From Apium graveolens (taxonomy: Eukaryota > Streptophyta > Magnoliopsida > Apiales > Apiaceae), in contig NC_133650.1 of assembly GCF_009905375.1 (NCBI RefSeq), positions 146,586,567 to 146,650,566 of the forward strand: DNA of 64,000 bases, in the 5' to 3' direction. Shown here one piece after another: positions 36,501 to 46,314 of this stretch (the first letter of the stretch is position 1; every line of letters starts with the position of its first letter). The position numbers were made by a program, and so were the translations under genes. The notes under the pieces were generated by a model, which worked only from the letters and a program-made list of their open reading frames with translations, had not been told where the DNA came from and ran no database searches.

Positions 36501-38601
36501 CCTTGTCGTAACAGTCTCCTTGTCTGAATCACCGTTATAAACTTCTGCTCTTGTCCTTTCCCTTGAATATCACTTTGATACCATCCTTAGTCTTTAACTT
36601 CACCTTCTTGATTTTACACTCTATTTGCACCTCGTGGTTTGACAACCAATCCATTGCTAATATAACGTCGAATTCTCCTAACTTAAAAGGAATTTAGTCA
36701 GCAGAAAAGTGCCGACCTTCTATAACCACTTCGTATTCGGGACAAATTCTATCAATAGAGACTTTTTCTTGATTTGCTAATTCTATAATCAAATTGGGTT
36801 CAAGAGGGTACACAACACATTCTAATCTATCAAGAATACTTTCAGCAATAAAGGATCTAGTTGCTCCAGAATCCATTAACTCTTTTACTTCTACTGAGTT
36901 TATAATGAGCATACCTGCCACCACATCCATATCTCGCATAACATCATTCATTGTCATGTTAAAGGTTCTAGCTCTGGGTTGAGCTGTTGGTGCTGGGAGT
37001 AGGGCTGTCAAACGGATAATTCGGATACGGATATATCTATATCCGTATCTGCATCCGCAATCATCGGATTCGAACACGGATAATATCCGTTTTATTTCGG
37101 AGACGGATAATATCCGTTTTTTAGGGTACGAATGCGGATATTTCGGACGAATATCAGATTTTTTGAATTTTTTTGTTGCTTCTACCGTTTTGATGATGAT
37201 TATAGAATATTTTCTATGATTAAATACAAATAATATATTTATATATGTATAAAGTATGTGTACAATTATATAAAATTTGTATAAACGTATTATTTAATAC
37301 ATTTACACATACTATAAACTAAAAAAATAAAATTTAAATTATATACAATTATATATTTATATAATTTAAATATCATATATATATTTAGTTTCAGATTCGT
37401 ATATCCAGAATTCGGATACGGATAATATCCGCTTATTCTCGGATACAGATAATATCCGCTTTTTCTCGGATATGGATGCGGATTTTTCGGACGAATATCG
37501 GATTTTTCGAATTTTGTTGACAACCCTAGCTGGGAGAAGCGACGGTCCAGCAATCCTAAGAACATTGGCCTTTTGAACAGGCTCCTTGCAGTTTCTGGCC
37601 ATATGGCCCACTTTTCCACACTTGAAACAAGTTAATTCAGGCTTCCTTGCTCCACTTGGGCACTCCGACGAATAATTCCCCTTCTGATTACACTTAAATC
37701 AAGTCACATCCAGCTTATTACATCTTTCCGAGTGTCTCTTCCCATAAACTTTATATTCTTGAATCTGAGGTCTATTATCCTTTCCCGTTTGTCCAGCCTT
37801 TTGAAAACGATTCTTTTGAGCTCCATTCCCAGGTTTAAACTTTTGAAACTTTTGATTTTGACCTCCACCATTCTTGCCAAACTTCCCTCTAAACTTCGAA
37901 CTTCCTTGCTCCTACTCCGAGCTCTCAAACTTCCTTTTCCTACCTATATTTTCTCTTTTTGCAGCTTCACGCTCTCCTTCCACTATCATTGCATTCTGCA
38001 CCAAAGCGGCATAGTTCTTGATCTCCAACAGTGCCACTTGACTCTAAATCCATGGCCTAAGTCCCCGTTGGAACCTTTTGGCATTCTTCTCCTCCGTATT
38101 CACATACTCAGGTACAAACCTAGATAACTCCAAAAATTTCACTTCATATTCCGCTACCGACATATCCTCTTGTCTAAGATCCAGAAACTTCATCTCGAGC
38201 TGATCTTGCATATAACTTGGCAAGTACTTCTCCGGAAACATCTCGGTAAACTTTTCCCACGATAAATCCTTTCCTTCAAGTAAAGCTTCAGAAGATTCCC
38301 ACCAGAAACTCGCCTCGTCTTTAAGATAATAGCTCGTATACTGAGTTTTCTTCTCATCCTTAACTTCTGCTAGCTCAAACGCTTTCTCCATTTCTTTTAA
38401 CCACGACTGAGCTTTTATCGGGTCGTGCAAAACTAAGAACTCTGGATGATGAACGGATTGAAATTGTTTGAAGTTTCCAATTTTAGGGGCTATGGGTTGT
38501 TGCAGAAGCTGAGCAAGTCGGCTCATCATAGTGGTATCTTGGTTCAATTTTGGGTCTTGGGTTTGAATTTCTTCTTCTTGGTGATCTGCTGAGTTGGCCA
38601 T
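33566..38601 (-). pseudogene. gag-pol: Gag-Pol of element G, interrupted by a MITE
   Basis: ATG at 38601 starts Gag (core 38601-38044 including AQSWLKEMEKAFEL and FWWESSEAL), followed by a basic region and zinc knuckles (CFKCGKVGHMARNC near 37590-37630). The MITE at 37000-37528 follows directly. Protease resumes with MDSGATRSFIAES near 36870. Then come RT (DLRSGYHQL is read as MRSGYHQL at 36063; FIDDILIYS near 35880), RNase H, the integrase zinc region ([11 protein letters not shown]), the integrase core ([12 protein letters not shown] near 34400) and a chromodomain (EQPVRILD to TWELES) ending at 33566. At least six frame changes and several stops separate these blocks. It is no longer functional. 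The chromodomain places it in the Tekay/Del group, distinct from A/B/F and E at protein level. Confidence 0.9.
37000..37528. mobile_element. hAT-type MITE inserted in gag-pol of G
   Basis: 529 bp with imperfect terminal inverted repeats TAGGGCTGTCAA and (complement of the right end) TAGGGTTGTCAA. It is flanked by a perfect 8-bp duplication GCTGGGAG at 36992-36999 and 37529-37536, the size typical of the hAT superfamily. The subterminal parts carry the palindrome CGGATAATATCCG at 37077-37089, 37104-37116 and 37419-37431, plus many CGGATA variants, probably transposase-binding repeats. There is no transposase gene; the centre is AT-rich. Reading frames through it are by-products of gag-pol read into the insertion. 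Confidence 0.9.
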
Positions 38602-39169
38602 TTCTTACAAACCTGATTGAGCAATTATTTAGAAATACGATAGCATGGCATTGATATTTATAACAACATTTACAATCAAATCACTTTGGCGGGTTTTAAG
38701 TTTTACCCAATTTTGTACATGCAATCCTTATTACTATATAATTTCTCAGATCAATCATGTTTTCTCATGGCACATGGTACGATTTTATGAAATGTTAAAC
38801 ACGGTTATATCGAAACATGGTATACAAAACAGTTTGTAAAGATTTCCAGGGTGCACAATAGGAAACAAGATATGTGATTTATTCAACAAGCCAAGGGTAC
38901 ATAGATAAAGAGTCTGATTTTGACAAATTCTGAAATAAGGTACAATAATATAACAGGTTTAAACAGAGGAAAAACTGGAAAACATCCCCCTATCTACCCT
39001 AACTTCTAACAACTGCTACTACAATACCAAGTTCTGAAATATTGCACAACATAACAAATGAAAAAGGGATCCCGACATCTGACCAAGTATCCCAAAGCCT
39101 ACTAGCGATGAAAAGAAACAATAACAACTACGGGCTCCACCAGATGTCCCGCCTATTCAAGTCTATCAT
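38602..39169 (-). other. Spacer between ORF0 and gag, element G
   Basis: AT-rich leader of about 570 bp without a convincing gene. On the minus strand it ends in CTCAATCAG (acceptor-like, AG at 38613-38614) 11 bases before the gag ATG. Confidence 0.4.
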
Positions 39170-39670
39170 CTAATCATCCAGAATCTCTCTCAACACAACT
39201 AACATCCAGCGAATGATCTTATGCAGCCTCCGGGCCTTAGCATCATCATCACTAGTGGATGGTCCCTCATCCAATCTCCTTCGGGCAACCTGCTCCACTA
39301 ACTGAATCCTAGCTCTCCACTCCTCCTCCACCACTGAAGTCCTCTACCTAGAGTCTCGAATTAACCTATCCACCAAAGCTCCAAACTCAAGAATGCGGGA
39401 GTAAAGAAAGTCTTGATCCTGGGCTAACTTGCCACCAACACTAACAGGAACAATCTTAGGCATCTCAGACTCTGGCTCAGGGGCTGGGGCTGGGGTCTCT
39501 GAATCTGGCCTCAAGGGTGATACCTGTATAGGAATCTCAGTATTCTCAGATGGGTCCTCCTCCACATCTAAACTAACATACACGGGTTCCTCTGGAGAGG
39601 GTGGAATGAGGTCCACTGAGGTACCGGTCAAACTAATCTCTGAATCTGAATCACTACCACTACTGGGGTC
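39170..39670 (-). CDS. ORF0 exon 2 (acidic pre-gag protein), element G; one nonsense codon
   Basis: It begins after a strong acceptor (TTTTCTCTCAG|GACCCC) and runs to TAG at 39170-39172, with one internal TAG near 39344-39346 that splits an otherwise open frame. The first part is acidic and Ser/Pro/Glu-rich (SGSDSDSE; ETPAPAPEPESE). After about residue 90 it becomes helical (QDFLYSRILEFGALVDRLI), and past the nonsense codon RARIQLVEQVARRRLDEG and a hydrophobic helical end. This layout, an acidic linker then helices, matches exon 2 of E. No in-frame ATG lies at the 5' end, as in A, E and F. Function unknown. Confidence 0.55.
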
Positions 39671-40180
39671 CTGAGAGAAAACATAAAACAACAACCAAGA
39701 AATAACGTTAGGGTTAAATAAAACTTTCAACTAACTCACACCCTAACTCTAGTTGCCACTTTAACTCATTCACTTTCCTTAGACTATACCTAATAGTCTA
39801 ACTCAACTCTATATGAGTCGAACACTCTCGCGATATAGACATATAAACCAAAATACCCTTTTATCCTAACTTGTCTCAGGGACTAGATCCTGTAGCTCTG
39901 ATACCAACTTGTGACACCCTCAATCTTGGGGTTAGGAAATGAGGACACACACACCAACTAAATTAACAATAAATAAGCATAAACCCCGATTAACTAACGA
40001 CAGGATCAAACATGATTAAGTTTGAGACAAGATTATAACTACCAACCAAATAATATATATATTACAACCCAAAATAATATTTAATTTACACAGTCGGTTC
40101 CGACTTGGAACCGACAGATAACCCATTGTATCTTTACAAACTTTTCGACTAAGCGCTTGCTCACACACAACCTGTACTAC
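39671..40180 (-). other. Predicted ORF0 intron crossing the LTR/PBS boundary, element G
   Basis: It begins GTAGTACAGG at 40180 and ends CTCTCAG at 39671; 510 bp. It contains the last 271 bp of the LTR, the PBS and the leader. Joining keeps the reading frame (phase 0), although exon 2 has one later stop. Confidence 0.5.
39894..39906 (-). promoter_or_regulatory. Primer-binding site, element G
   Basis: The complement reads TGGTATCAGAGCT, three bases from the LTR terminus at 39910. Confidence 0.9.
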
Positions 40181-43100
40181 CTGCTCTGGCATCTGGAAGC
40201 CTACAATATAGTATGGGCCACCGGGTACGCTCTTACAAGCAGTGCACCTAAGTCTGGCCATCCTCTTACTTAACTGCCATGGTTAGAACAAAGCATAATA
40301 TATGAGTATAAAACTCAGCAAGTAACTACAGTTCTATGACATAATAAACAATATCTATTCACAATTACTTTTAGGGCATTCTATTGAAACACTCTAGGTG
40401 GCAGACTTCTATCTTTGGGCTAGGGAAGGTTTATGAAGGAATAGTTGGGTTTTCAAGAATCAAGGTTCAAGATAACGTGAAAGTCGACATTCATCACAAA
40501 TCATCAACAAGATCTCAAGCATCTTTCAAATGGAAAGCGAGAATCTATTCAACTCTGGGAATCAATTATATGGTTGATAGCAATATCAAGATATGAATCA
40601 GGGTTCACAAGCTGTACGCTAAGCAATATCACAATCAACTCATTTCGAATCATTATAAACCATTTCATTTTCAAAGAATCAATTTGCTAAAGCAATGTAT
40701 TCAATATCTTTTATCAAATGATAAGGAACCCTTGATTTGACTACTTTAACTTTCAATTAATAATAATATGGGTGATCAGCCCGTACCGGCCCCCATCTGG
40801 TCATTAAGGTACCTATGGCATAATTTCAGCCTTAAATTGGACTAGCCCCGCTAGTCTCTTGTATGACTGAACTAGTCCCACTAGTCTCTTACGTCTCAAT
40901 CCAATACATCAGAAATATATTTGGAAAACCTTATGTTGAAAAAGAAAGGTTTTACTAAATTCAATTTTATCATTATCAAGAATATGAAATCATTCAGACT
41001 CTTTCAAGTCGAAAATCATTCTTAAGATCAATTTCAGGGATTGAAAGAAATCAACAGAATCAAGACAACCAAATACCAATACCATGGTCAAGATCAAATG
41101 ACAATAAGGATCGTAAGTTAAGGAATCAAATCGGTCTTAGAAATCATTACGGAACAAGGTAAACAAAGTAAATATATAGGTTGTTCAAAAAAATACGCAA
41201 GGGTGTTCAGAAAGGTTCTTACAAGGTTAACAAGAATTCAAAGTTTCCAAAGAATCAATAGGCAATAAGGGTATGAATCAATAGATTTACAGTCAGGGTT
41301 GAAACAATAATCAAATCAGGTCATTACAAGAACACTACTAGGGTGTTTCAAGGAATCAATAACAGATATGGTGCAAGAATCAATATCAGGGTTCAAAAAT
41401 CAATAACAGGTTATCATATATTTATAAATGATCAATACTCTATCATGGAATCATCAATATCCTTTCAATATAAACATATACAAGTAGGCAGAGTTACATG
41501 CCTGAATTCATTTTCCTATTTTACAAGGGTTGAACTACTACCACCTAGTACACATTTCCCTTTCCTAGCATGAATGCCCTCACGCTCCGAATCTACAATC
41601 CAAAAATCAAAACCCTAATTAGATTCCCATTTGACGTTCCCGAAACGCTTAACCATTTCCCATTATCGCAATACCCTAAGAGTACATATACTCAATTATA
41701 ATCATAAAACACGTTTATACCATATACCCGTATACTTTAACCAAATTGTCATCACATCACATATCGCGACGCTATTACAATACATAGTATATAATCTTTG
41801 TTTCCAAATTCTATTATAATAACAATTCTACAGTCTTATATCAAGACGACTCAATCCTTCCGTTTATATCATTTAATTCAAACCAAAATAAACAAATAAA
41901 TCACATAATTCTTAGAAATCACACATGCATTCACTTGGTAAGATATTAGAATCAAATCAATTACTTTTATACCTATAAACCATTCGGCTATAACACAAAC
42001 ACGAGCGAGAAATCAAATGATTCTTTTAAATCCCAATCTTGCTAAATACAACACCATTCCTTAATCATGCAACCACTATTTATCCAAATTTAACCTCAAT
42101 TCATCATTATAACACATGGGAGCACATAATCAACACCTTGATCACATAATTCATCTCAATTTCCTCTAATTCGAATTATATCACTCGAATTTCCCCAAAA
42201 ACATCACATGCAACACCAATTTGATCTTTAATCCATCCATTTATCTATCTATGTCATAATTTCTATTAATAACTAATTACAATCATCAAAATACCACATG
42301 CATGCAACAATTTAGATCTTTAAACCACATCTCAATCTAATTTCTAAAACTATCCACAACAAACCATTTACATCAACAAAAATTCAACTTAATCTTTTCA
42401 AAAATCAAAAACCATTCGGTTTTTAAGTAAAACACCACATGTAAATACCAAAAATTAGTTTATGGATACTAGAGCTCAGTGTTAACATTATCACTCACCA
42501 CTGGTTCATCGGAGTTCATCACCGGTGGCGGTGGTTTCACGGTGGTGCCCCCATTCGGTGGTTTCCAACCTTAAATCCTCCGATTCACTTAAAAAAATGC
42601 AGCAACACTACATGCAATATGATTTCATCATAAAAATTACAGAAACAAGAATTGATCAAGCAAAACTCAGGCCTCAGCTCAAAACCGAAGCCAATCACAC
42701 ACACACTTCACATGCAAGCATAAGCACACACATGCACATGAATTGAAGCTCATATATGGAACAAAGATGAAGATTTATGGAGGATTTTTAAGAATTAGAG
42801 AGAGAGAGAGACAATATATCGGAGGAAAAAGAGAGAGAGAAAGAGAGAGCTTCGAGAGTGAGAGAGAGATGAGAGAAAGTGAGAAAACAAAAGAGAGAGA
42901 GATAAGAACCGGGTGAAGGATGAAGAGAAGGGGGAATGGGTTTTTATAATAAAAGCGCAGGGGTACTTTAGTAACTTACAAATCCTTCTTTCCATTTATT
43001 CTCCTTTCTCTTTTATTCAAAACTCAAAAATGAATTTAAATAATGAATAACTCTCTCAGAAAAGATGGGAATGCAAAAAATGATAATTTTAAAATGTAGA

Positions 43101-43905
43101 TCTCGAAATTAGCTTTTCAGCCATATCTTCAAAATACTTTTTGAGCGAACGGTTGATTTATTACGGATTTTACAAGATTGCGCTCAAAATAGAATTATAA
43201 CTCGATCAAATCATTTTAAAATACACCGTCCACCAAATAAATTCATCTATCATTTTTGTAAAGTCCTTTGGACTATTTTGAAGATAACAAAACAATTTTC
43301 ACACCTTGAACATACTCGGATAATTTTATAAAAATATTTAAATGTTCGGTAAATCTTATTTTAAATCAAATAAATCCCTTAAATCATTTAAAAAAATCAA
43401 CAAGGCACATAATCAAGCATATTTTCAAGAAATAGCATTTATTCACATAACACGACCCATATCATAACACATTCAATCATAAGAATTCCCTTTATTATTC
43501 ATATTCACTTTTGGTGTAAAGGGTCACGTCCTGTCTAACGGCGCGATGCTGAGCGTTTCTATTACGCTTCACAATCAATCCTTTATACCAACTAACATGT
43601 CACTGGAATATAACACTTACTTAAACATTTCCATTTCACTTATAAACACATAGTTCACATTTAAATATTTTTAATCTCTTTTAAAACGGGTCCAGTTCTA
43701 CCAGACGGTCCATCAACACAGCTTATCCCCTAAGCTGACTCATCAAACTAGAACGCGTCATTTCACGTTTCCAGATACTAATGTACAATAAAGACAATTA
43801 ACCAACAAAATCATTTAACTATTTATTTAATCACACAATTTATAATTACACCACAAAATTATACTTTATTCACTTAATCACGTCACAAAATTCCCATTCG
43901 CTACA
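39910..43905 (-). repeat. 5' LTR of element G
   Basis: 3996 bp, complement of TGTAGCG (43905) to GTGTCACA (39910). It holds the intact counterpart of all parts of the broken 3' LTR. A TATA-like TATAAAAACC (complement near 42940-42950) precedes a CT-rich leader, the usual plant core-promoter arrangement. It includes ORF0 exon 1 (40181-40261), CTGATCA (40773-40779) and a TGAGT/ACTCA hairpin (40303-40317). Confidence 0.93.
40181..40261 (-). CDS. ORF0 exon 1 (decayed H3-tail-like N-terminus), element G
   Basis: 27 codons from ATG at 40261 to a donor CAG|GTAGTA. Residues 2-11 read ARLRCTACKS; aligned from Met with H3 ARTKQTARKS, positions A1, R2, T6, A7, K9 and S10 agree. The Cys at position 8 is one C-to-T step from Arg (CGT to TGT). 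The exon continues with a Gly/Pro/Tyr segment not seen in A or F. It lies 271 bp from the inner LTR end. The 3' LTR copy of this exon is lost. The frame stays open past the donor to 40016, so an unspliced 81-residue product is an alternative reading. Confidence 0.55.
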
Positions 43906-44470
43906 CGGATATTATTTATTATCGGCTCGTGTGTGGCCGTGGGTTCAAGATAGAACCCATGTTTAATGCTAAAAAGTGTGGGTTGGGCATCCTTACGATG
44001 AAGCGTGATCGGGTGAGCGTAAGATATGCAGGAGAACGGTACTCTGTGGTAGTTGATCACGTCACTGATGTACCGGGGTGGAATATGACCAAATTATTCA
44101 CGTGACAGTTTTGGAATCAAGTGCCAGATAAGAGTTTGCTTCTCTTTAACTTATATAGAAACTCAAATATGATTTTAAATGTGAACTTGCTTACAGTTTA
44201 AAATATTAAAATTATTTTGGCACTCTATTATTTTGAATATTTTAAATTATATTTTATAAATTGTTGCATCACGGAATAAATTTGCTGAGCATTTAGATGC
44301 TCACCCTTACTATTATGAATATATTCACAGTCAGAGATGAAGAGAAAATCATTCAGAGCAGCAGGGGAATAAAAAGGGAAAGAACCTTATCAGGATTGAA
44401 AGTTATTAGTTTCCGCTTGCTCGAATTAACCAATTTCAGTTGGTACTATATAATATATAATAGATGATGT
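43906..44470 (+). mobile_element. Element I: LTR relic of another Tekay-like element
   Basis: Sequence flanking G on the right has the LTR landmarks seen in A, G and H: a TTGATCAC site near 44055, TTGCTGAGC with a perfect hairpin TGAGCATTTAGATGCTCA (44286-44303), then an acceptor-like TATTCACAG and an ATG (44336). It differs from the other LTRs over most of its length. Its left part was cut by the insertion of G and its right end is not defined. The short frame from ATG (MKRKSFRAAGE) has no H3-like register. Confidence 0.55.
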
Positions 44471-45564
44471 CAAAGATTACCAGAGCTAACAATGTCATTA
44501 GCATCTCTGATCATAGTATGAAGCAAATCAAATGGACACCTGATCTGAGTAGAAGATTAATGAACAGTTATTTTGAGTAATCATTTAAGCTTGGGGTCAA
44601 TCCTAAGTAAGTTGTATTGTTATCTAAATTTGTATTTTGTACTTGTAACACTTAAAGTCTATAAAAATTGCAAAGGAGCAGACTGGAGTCTTTTTCCTAA
44701 AACAGTATCAAGCCTAAGGATTATATGTGGAAGAAGATCAAGAAGATCATGCCTTAGAAGAATTTTGAAGAAGCTTGGAGTTGAATAAATCTCTTTGGAG
44801 AAAAATATTCTAAGTCAAGATCTCTACAAGTCACATATTTAATGTTATAAGAGAAGTCATTCGAGAACTCCAGAGAGTACCGACGGATAAGCAGTATCTA
44901 CTCGATGGATGAGCAATATCTACTCGACGGATGGGCAATATCTACTCGACGGATGAGCTATATATCTATTCGACAGATAAGCAATGTCTACTCGACGAAT
45001 GAGCTATATATCTATTCGACGGATGAGCAATATCCACCGAGAGTAGAGAAGTCAGGAAAGCTACTCGAGAACTCAAGAAGATATCGACAAGCCAATTTTA
45101 ATGAACTGAAGATTGGAGATATCGACAAGTCATTCCATCACTAGAGAACTCCGAGTTATCGATAAGTCATAGTGAAGATGTGAAGACTAGAGATCTCGAC
45201 AAGCTGAAGACCTCTACAAGTCAAACTCAATATGGAATGCTAGAGATCTCGATAAGCCTATGTACTTATCGAGATGTCAAGTGTTCTATTAATTCAAACT
45301 GGAGATCTCAAAGTACAGTCTCAAAGTACAGAATTGCAGATCAGTTTAATATCCAGGATAAATAATCAACAAATAATACAACACCTGGATTGACAAGTCT
45401 ACAAAAAGCAGCTTGAAGAGTGTGCAAGATCAATGGCAAAGATTAACTGACAGAGGAAGATTAAAGTAAACACGGGATGCTAAAGATATGCTAAGCCAGA
45501 AATGGAAGATCTACTTTTCTATAATTAGAAATGACAAGTGACAGTTTAGAAAAGCTAATAGCAT
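44471..45564. other. Unassigned repeat-derived DNA with tandem repeats
   Basis: I recognise no gene or element termini here. The stretch contains the 22-bp tandem repeat (44874-45050) and, to its right, recurring AGATCTCGACAAG-type words and a perfect inverted repeat CTCGATAAG/CTTATCGAG at about 45247-45271. It may be the interior of an older copia element into which D inserted. Confidence 0.5.
44874..45050. repeat. Tandem repeat, about 22-bp unit
   Basis: About seven to eight imperfect units based on GACGGATGAGCAATATCTAC plus TC; some units have an added ta in the TATATCTATTC variant. Confidence 0.85.
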
Positions 45565-46118
45565 TGTTAGGTCACACAACACTGTAGAAGGGGGTTAAAT
45601 ACAGTGTTTATACAATCAAATTGATTTAACACAATTATGTAACAAAGATCAAGTATATTGAATAAACTCTGTTACAATATGAACTGTTGTTCTCTCTCAG
45701 TGATGAAGAGCTGCTAGGTTACAATGTATAATCTTCTCGATAATGATAACACGTCTAGTGTAAACCCTAAGTCTATATTTATATAGTACATAGTTACAAG
45801 ATAACTTCTAATTGATATGGAATACAATTCTGTCTCCTAAAATATATCAATCAGATATCTTCTACAAGTGTTCCAGTCTTCTAACTCTTTCCACACATAT
45901 CTTCTTTTGTTTTAGTCTCGATCTTCTACTGTAAATCAGCTTCCTTCCTTATCTGTAAGTCTTCCCGCACTTAAGTTCTGATATGACCTTAACTTCTGAT
46001 GTTAAGTTCTGACTTCCAGTAAGTCCTGATTTCAGTAAGTCCTGATATGTCCTGTTTGTTAAGATCTGAAAACTAAACATGAATCGCATTAGACATGACA
46101 TCTCAAATATATCTAACA
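45565..46118 (-). repeat. 3' LTR of element D
   Basis: 554 bp. The start (complement of 46118) TGTTAGATATATTTGAGATG parallels C. The TATA-like TATATAAATATAG is the complement of 45774-45786. It holds several ttctgat/atcagaa words. Confidence 0.9.
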
Positions 46119-46131
46119 ATCTCCCCAAACT
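46119..46131 (-). promoter_or_regulatory. Polypurine tract of element D
   Basis: The minus strand reads AAGTTTGGGGAGAT directly before the LTR. Confidence 0.8.
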
Positions 46132-46314
46132 TGTAAATTATGCAAAGTATACAAGTTAATAGATTTGATGATGTCAAAAAACAGTTAAGTACAAATGCAA
46201 TAAGAGTTTTACTAGATAACTAACTACAACTTACAGTCATTGAAGCTTTTACCAATCTCATTGAGTCAATCTGAATTTATAATGATTCTTGACAAAGCTT
46301 GATATCAGCTTTTC
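46132..46314 (-). other. 3' untranslated region of element D
   Basis: AT-rich stretch between the env-like stop and the polypurine tract, equivalent to 22866-23059 of C. No gene seen. Confidence 0.55.

Larger units (their letters stand above)
26479..43905 (-). mobile_element. Element G: Tekay-type retrotransposon carrying three nested insertions
   Basis: A second chromovirus family, minus strand. The 3' LTR is 26479-33525, lacking about 420 bp at the B insertion and split by H. The interior is 33526-39909 and the 5' LTR 39910-43905 (3996 bp, TGTAGCG to GTCACA). Element B sits in its 3' LTR and a hAT-type MITE sits in gag-pol. The outer end of the 3' LTR, and with it the left target duplication, was lost in the A/B rearrangement. 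Frameshifts throughout gag-pol show it is old and inactive. Confidence 0.9.

Noticed and set aside
37290..37619. Open frames through 37290-37619 on the minus strand
   Set aside because: They read from the zinc knuckle of G into the MITE and are created by that insertion.
43906..44100. Target duplication of G on its right side
   Set aside because: The left flank was lost in the A/B rearrangement, so no duplication can be verified.
44874..45050. CRISPR-like array
   Set aside because: Units are contiguous without unique spacers, and the setting is a plant nuclear genome.
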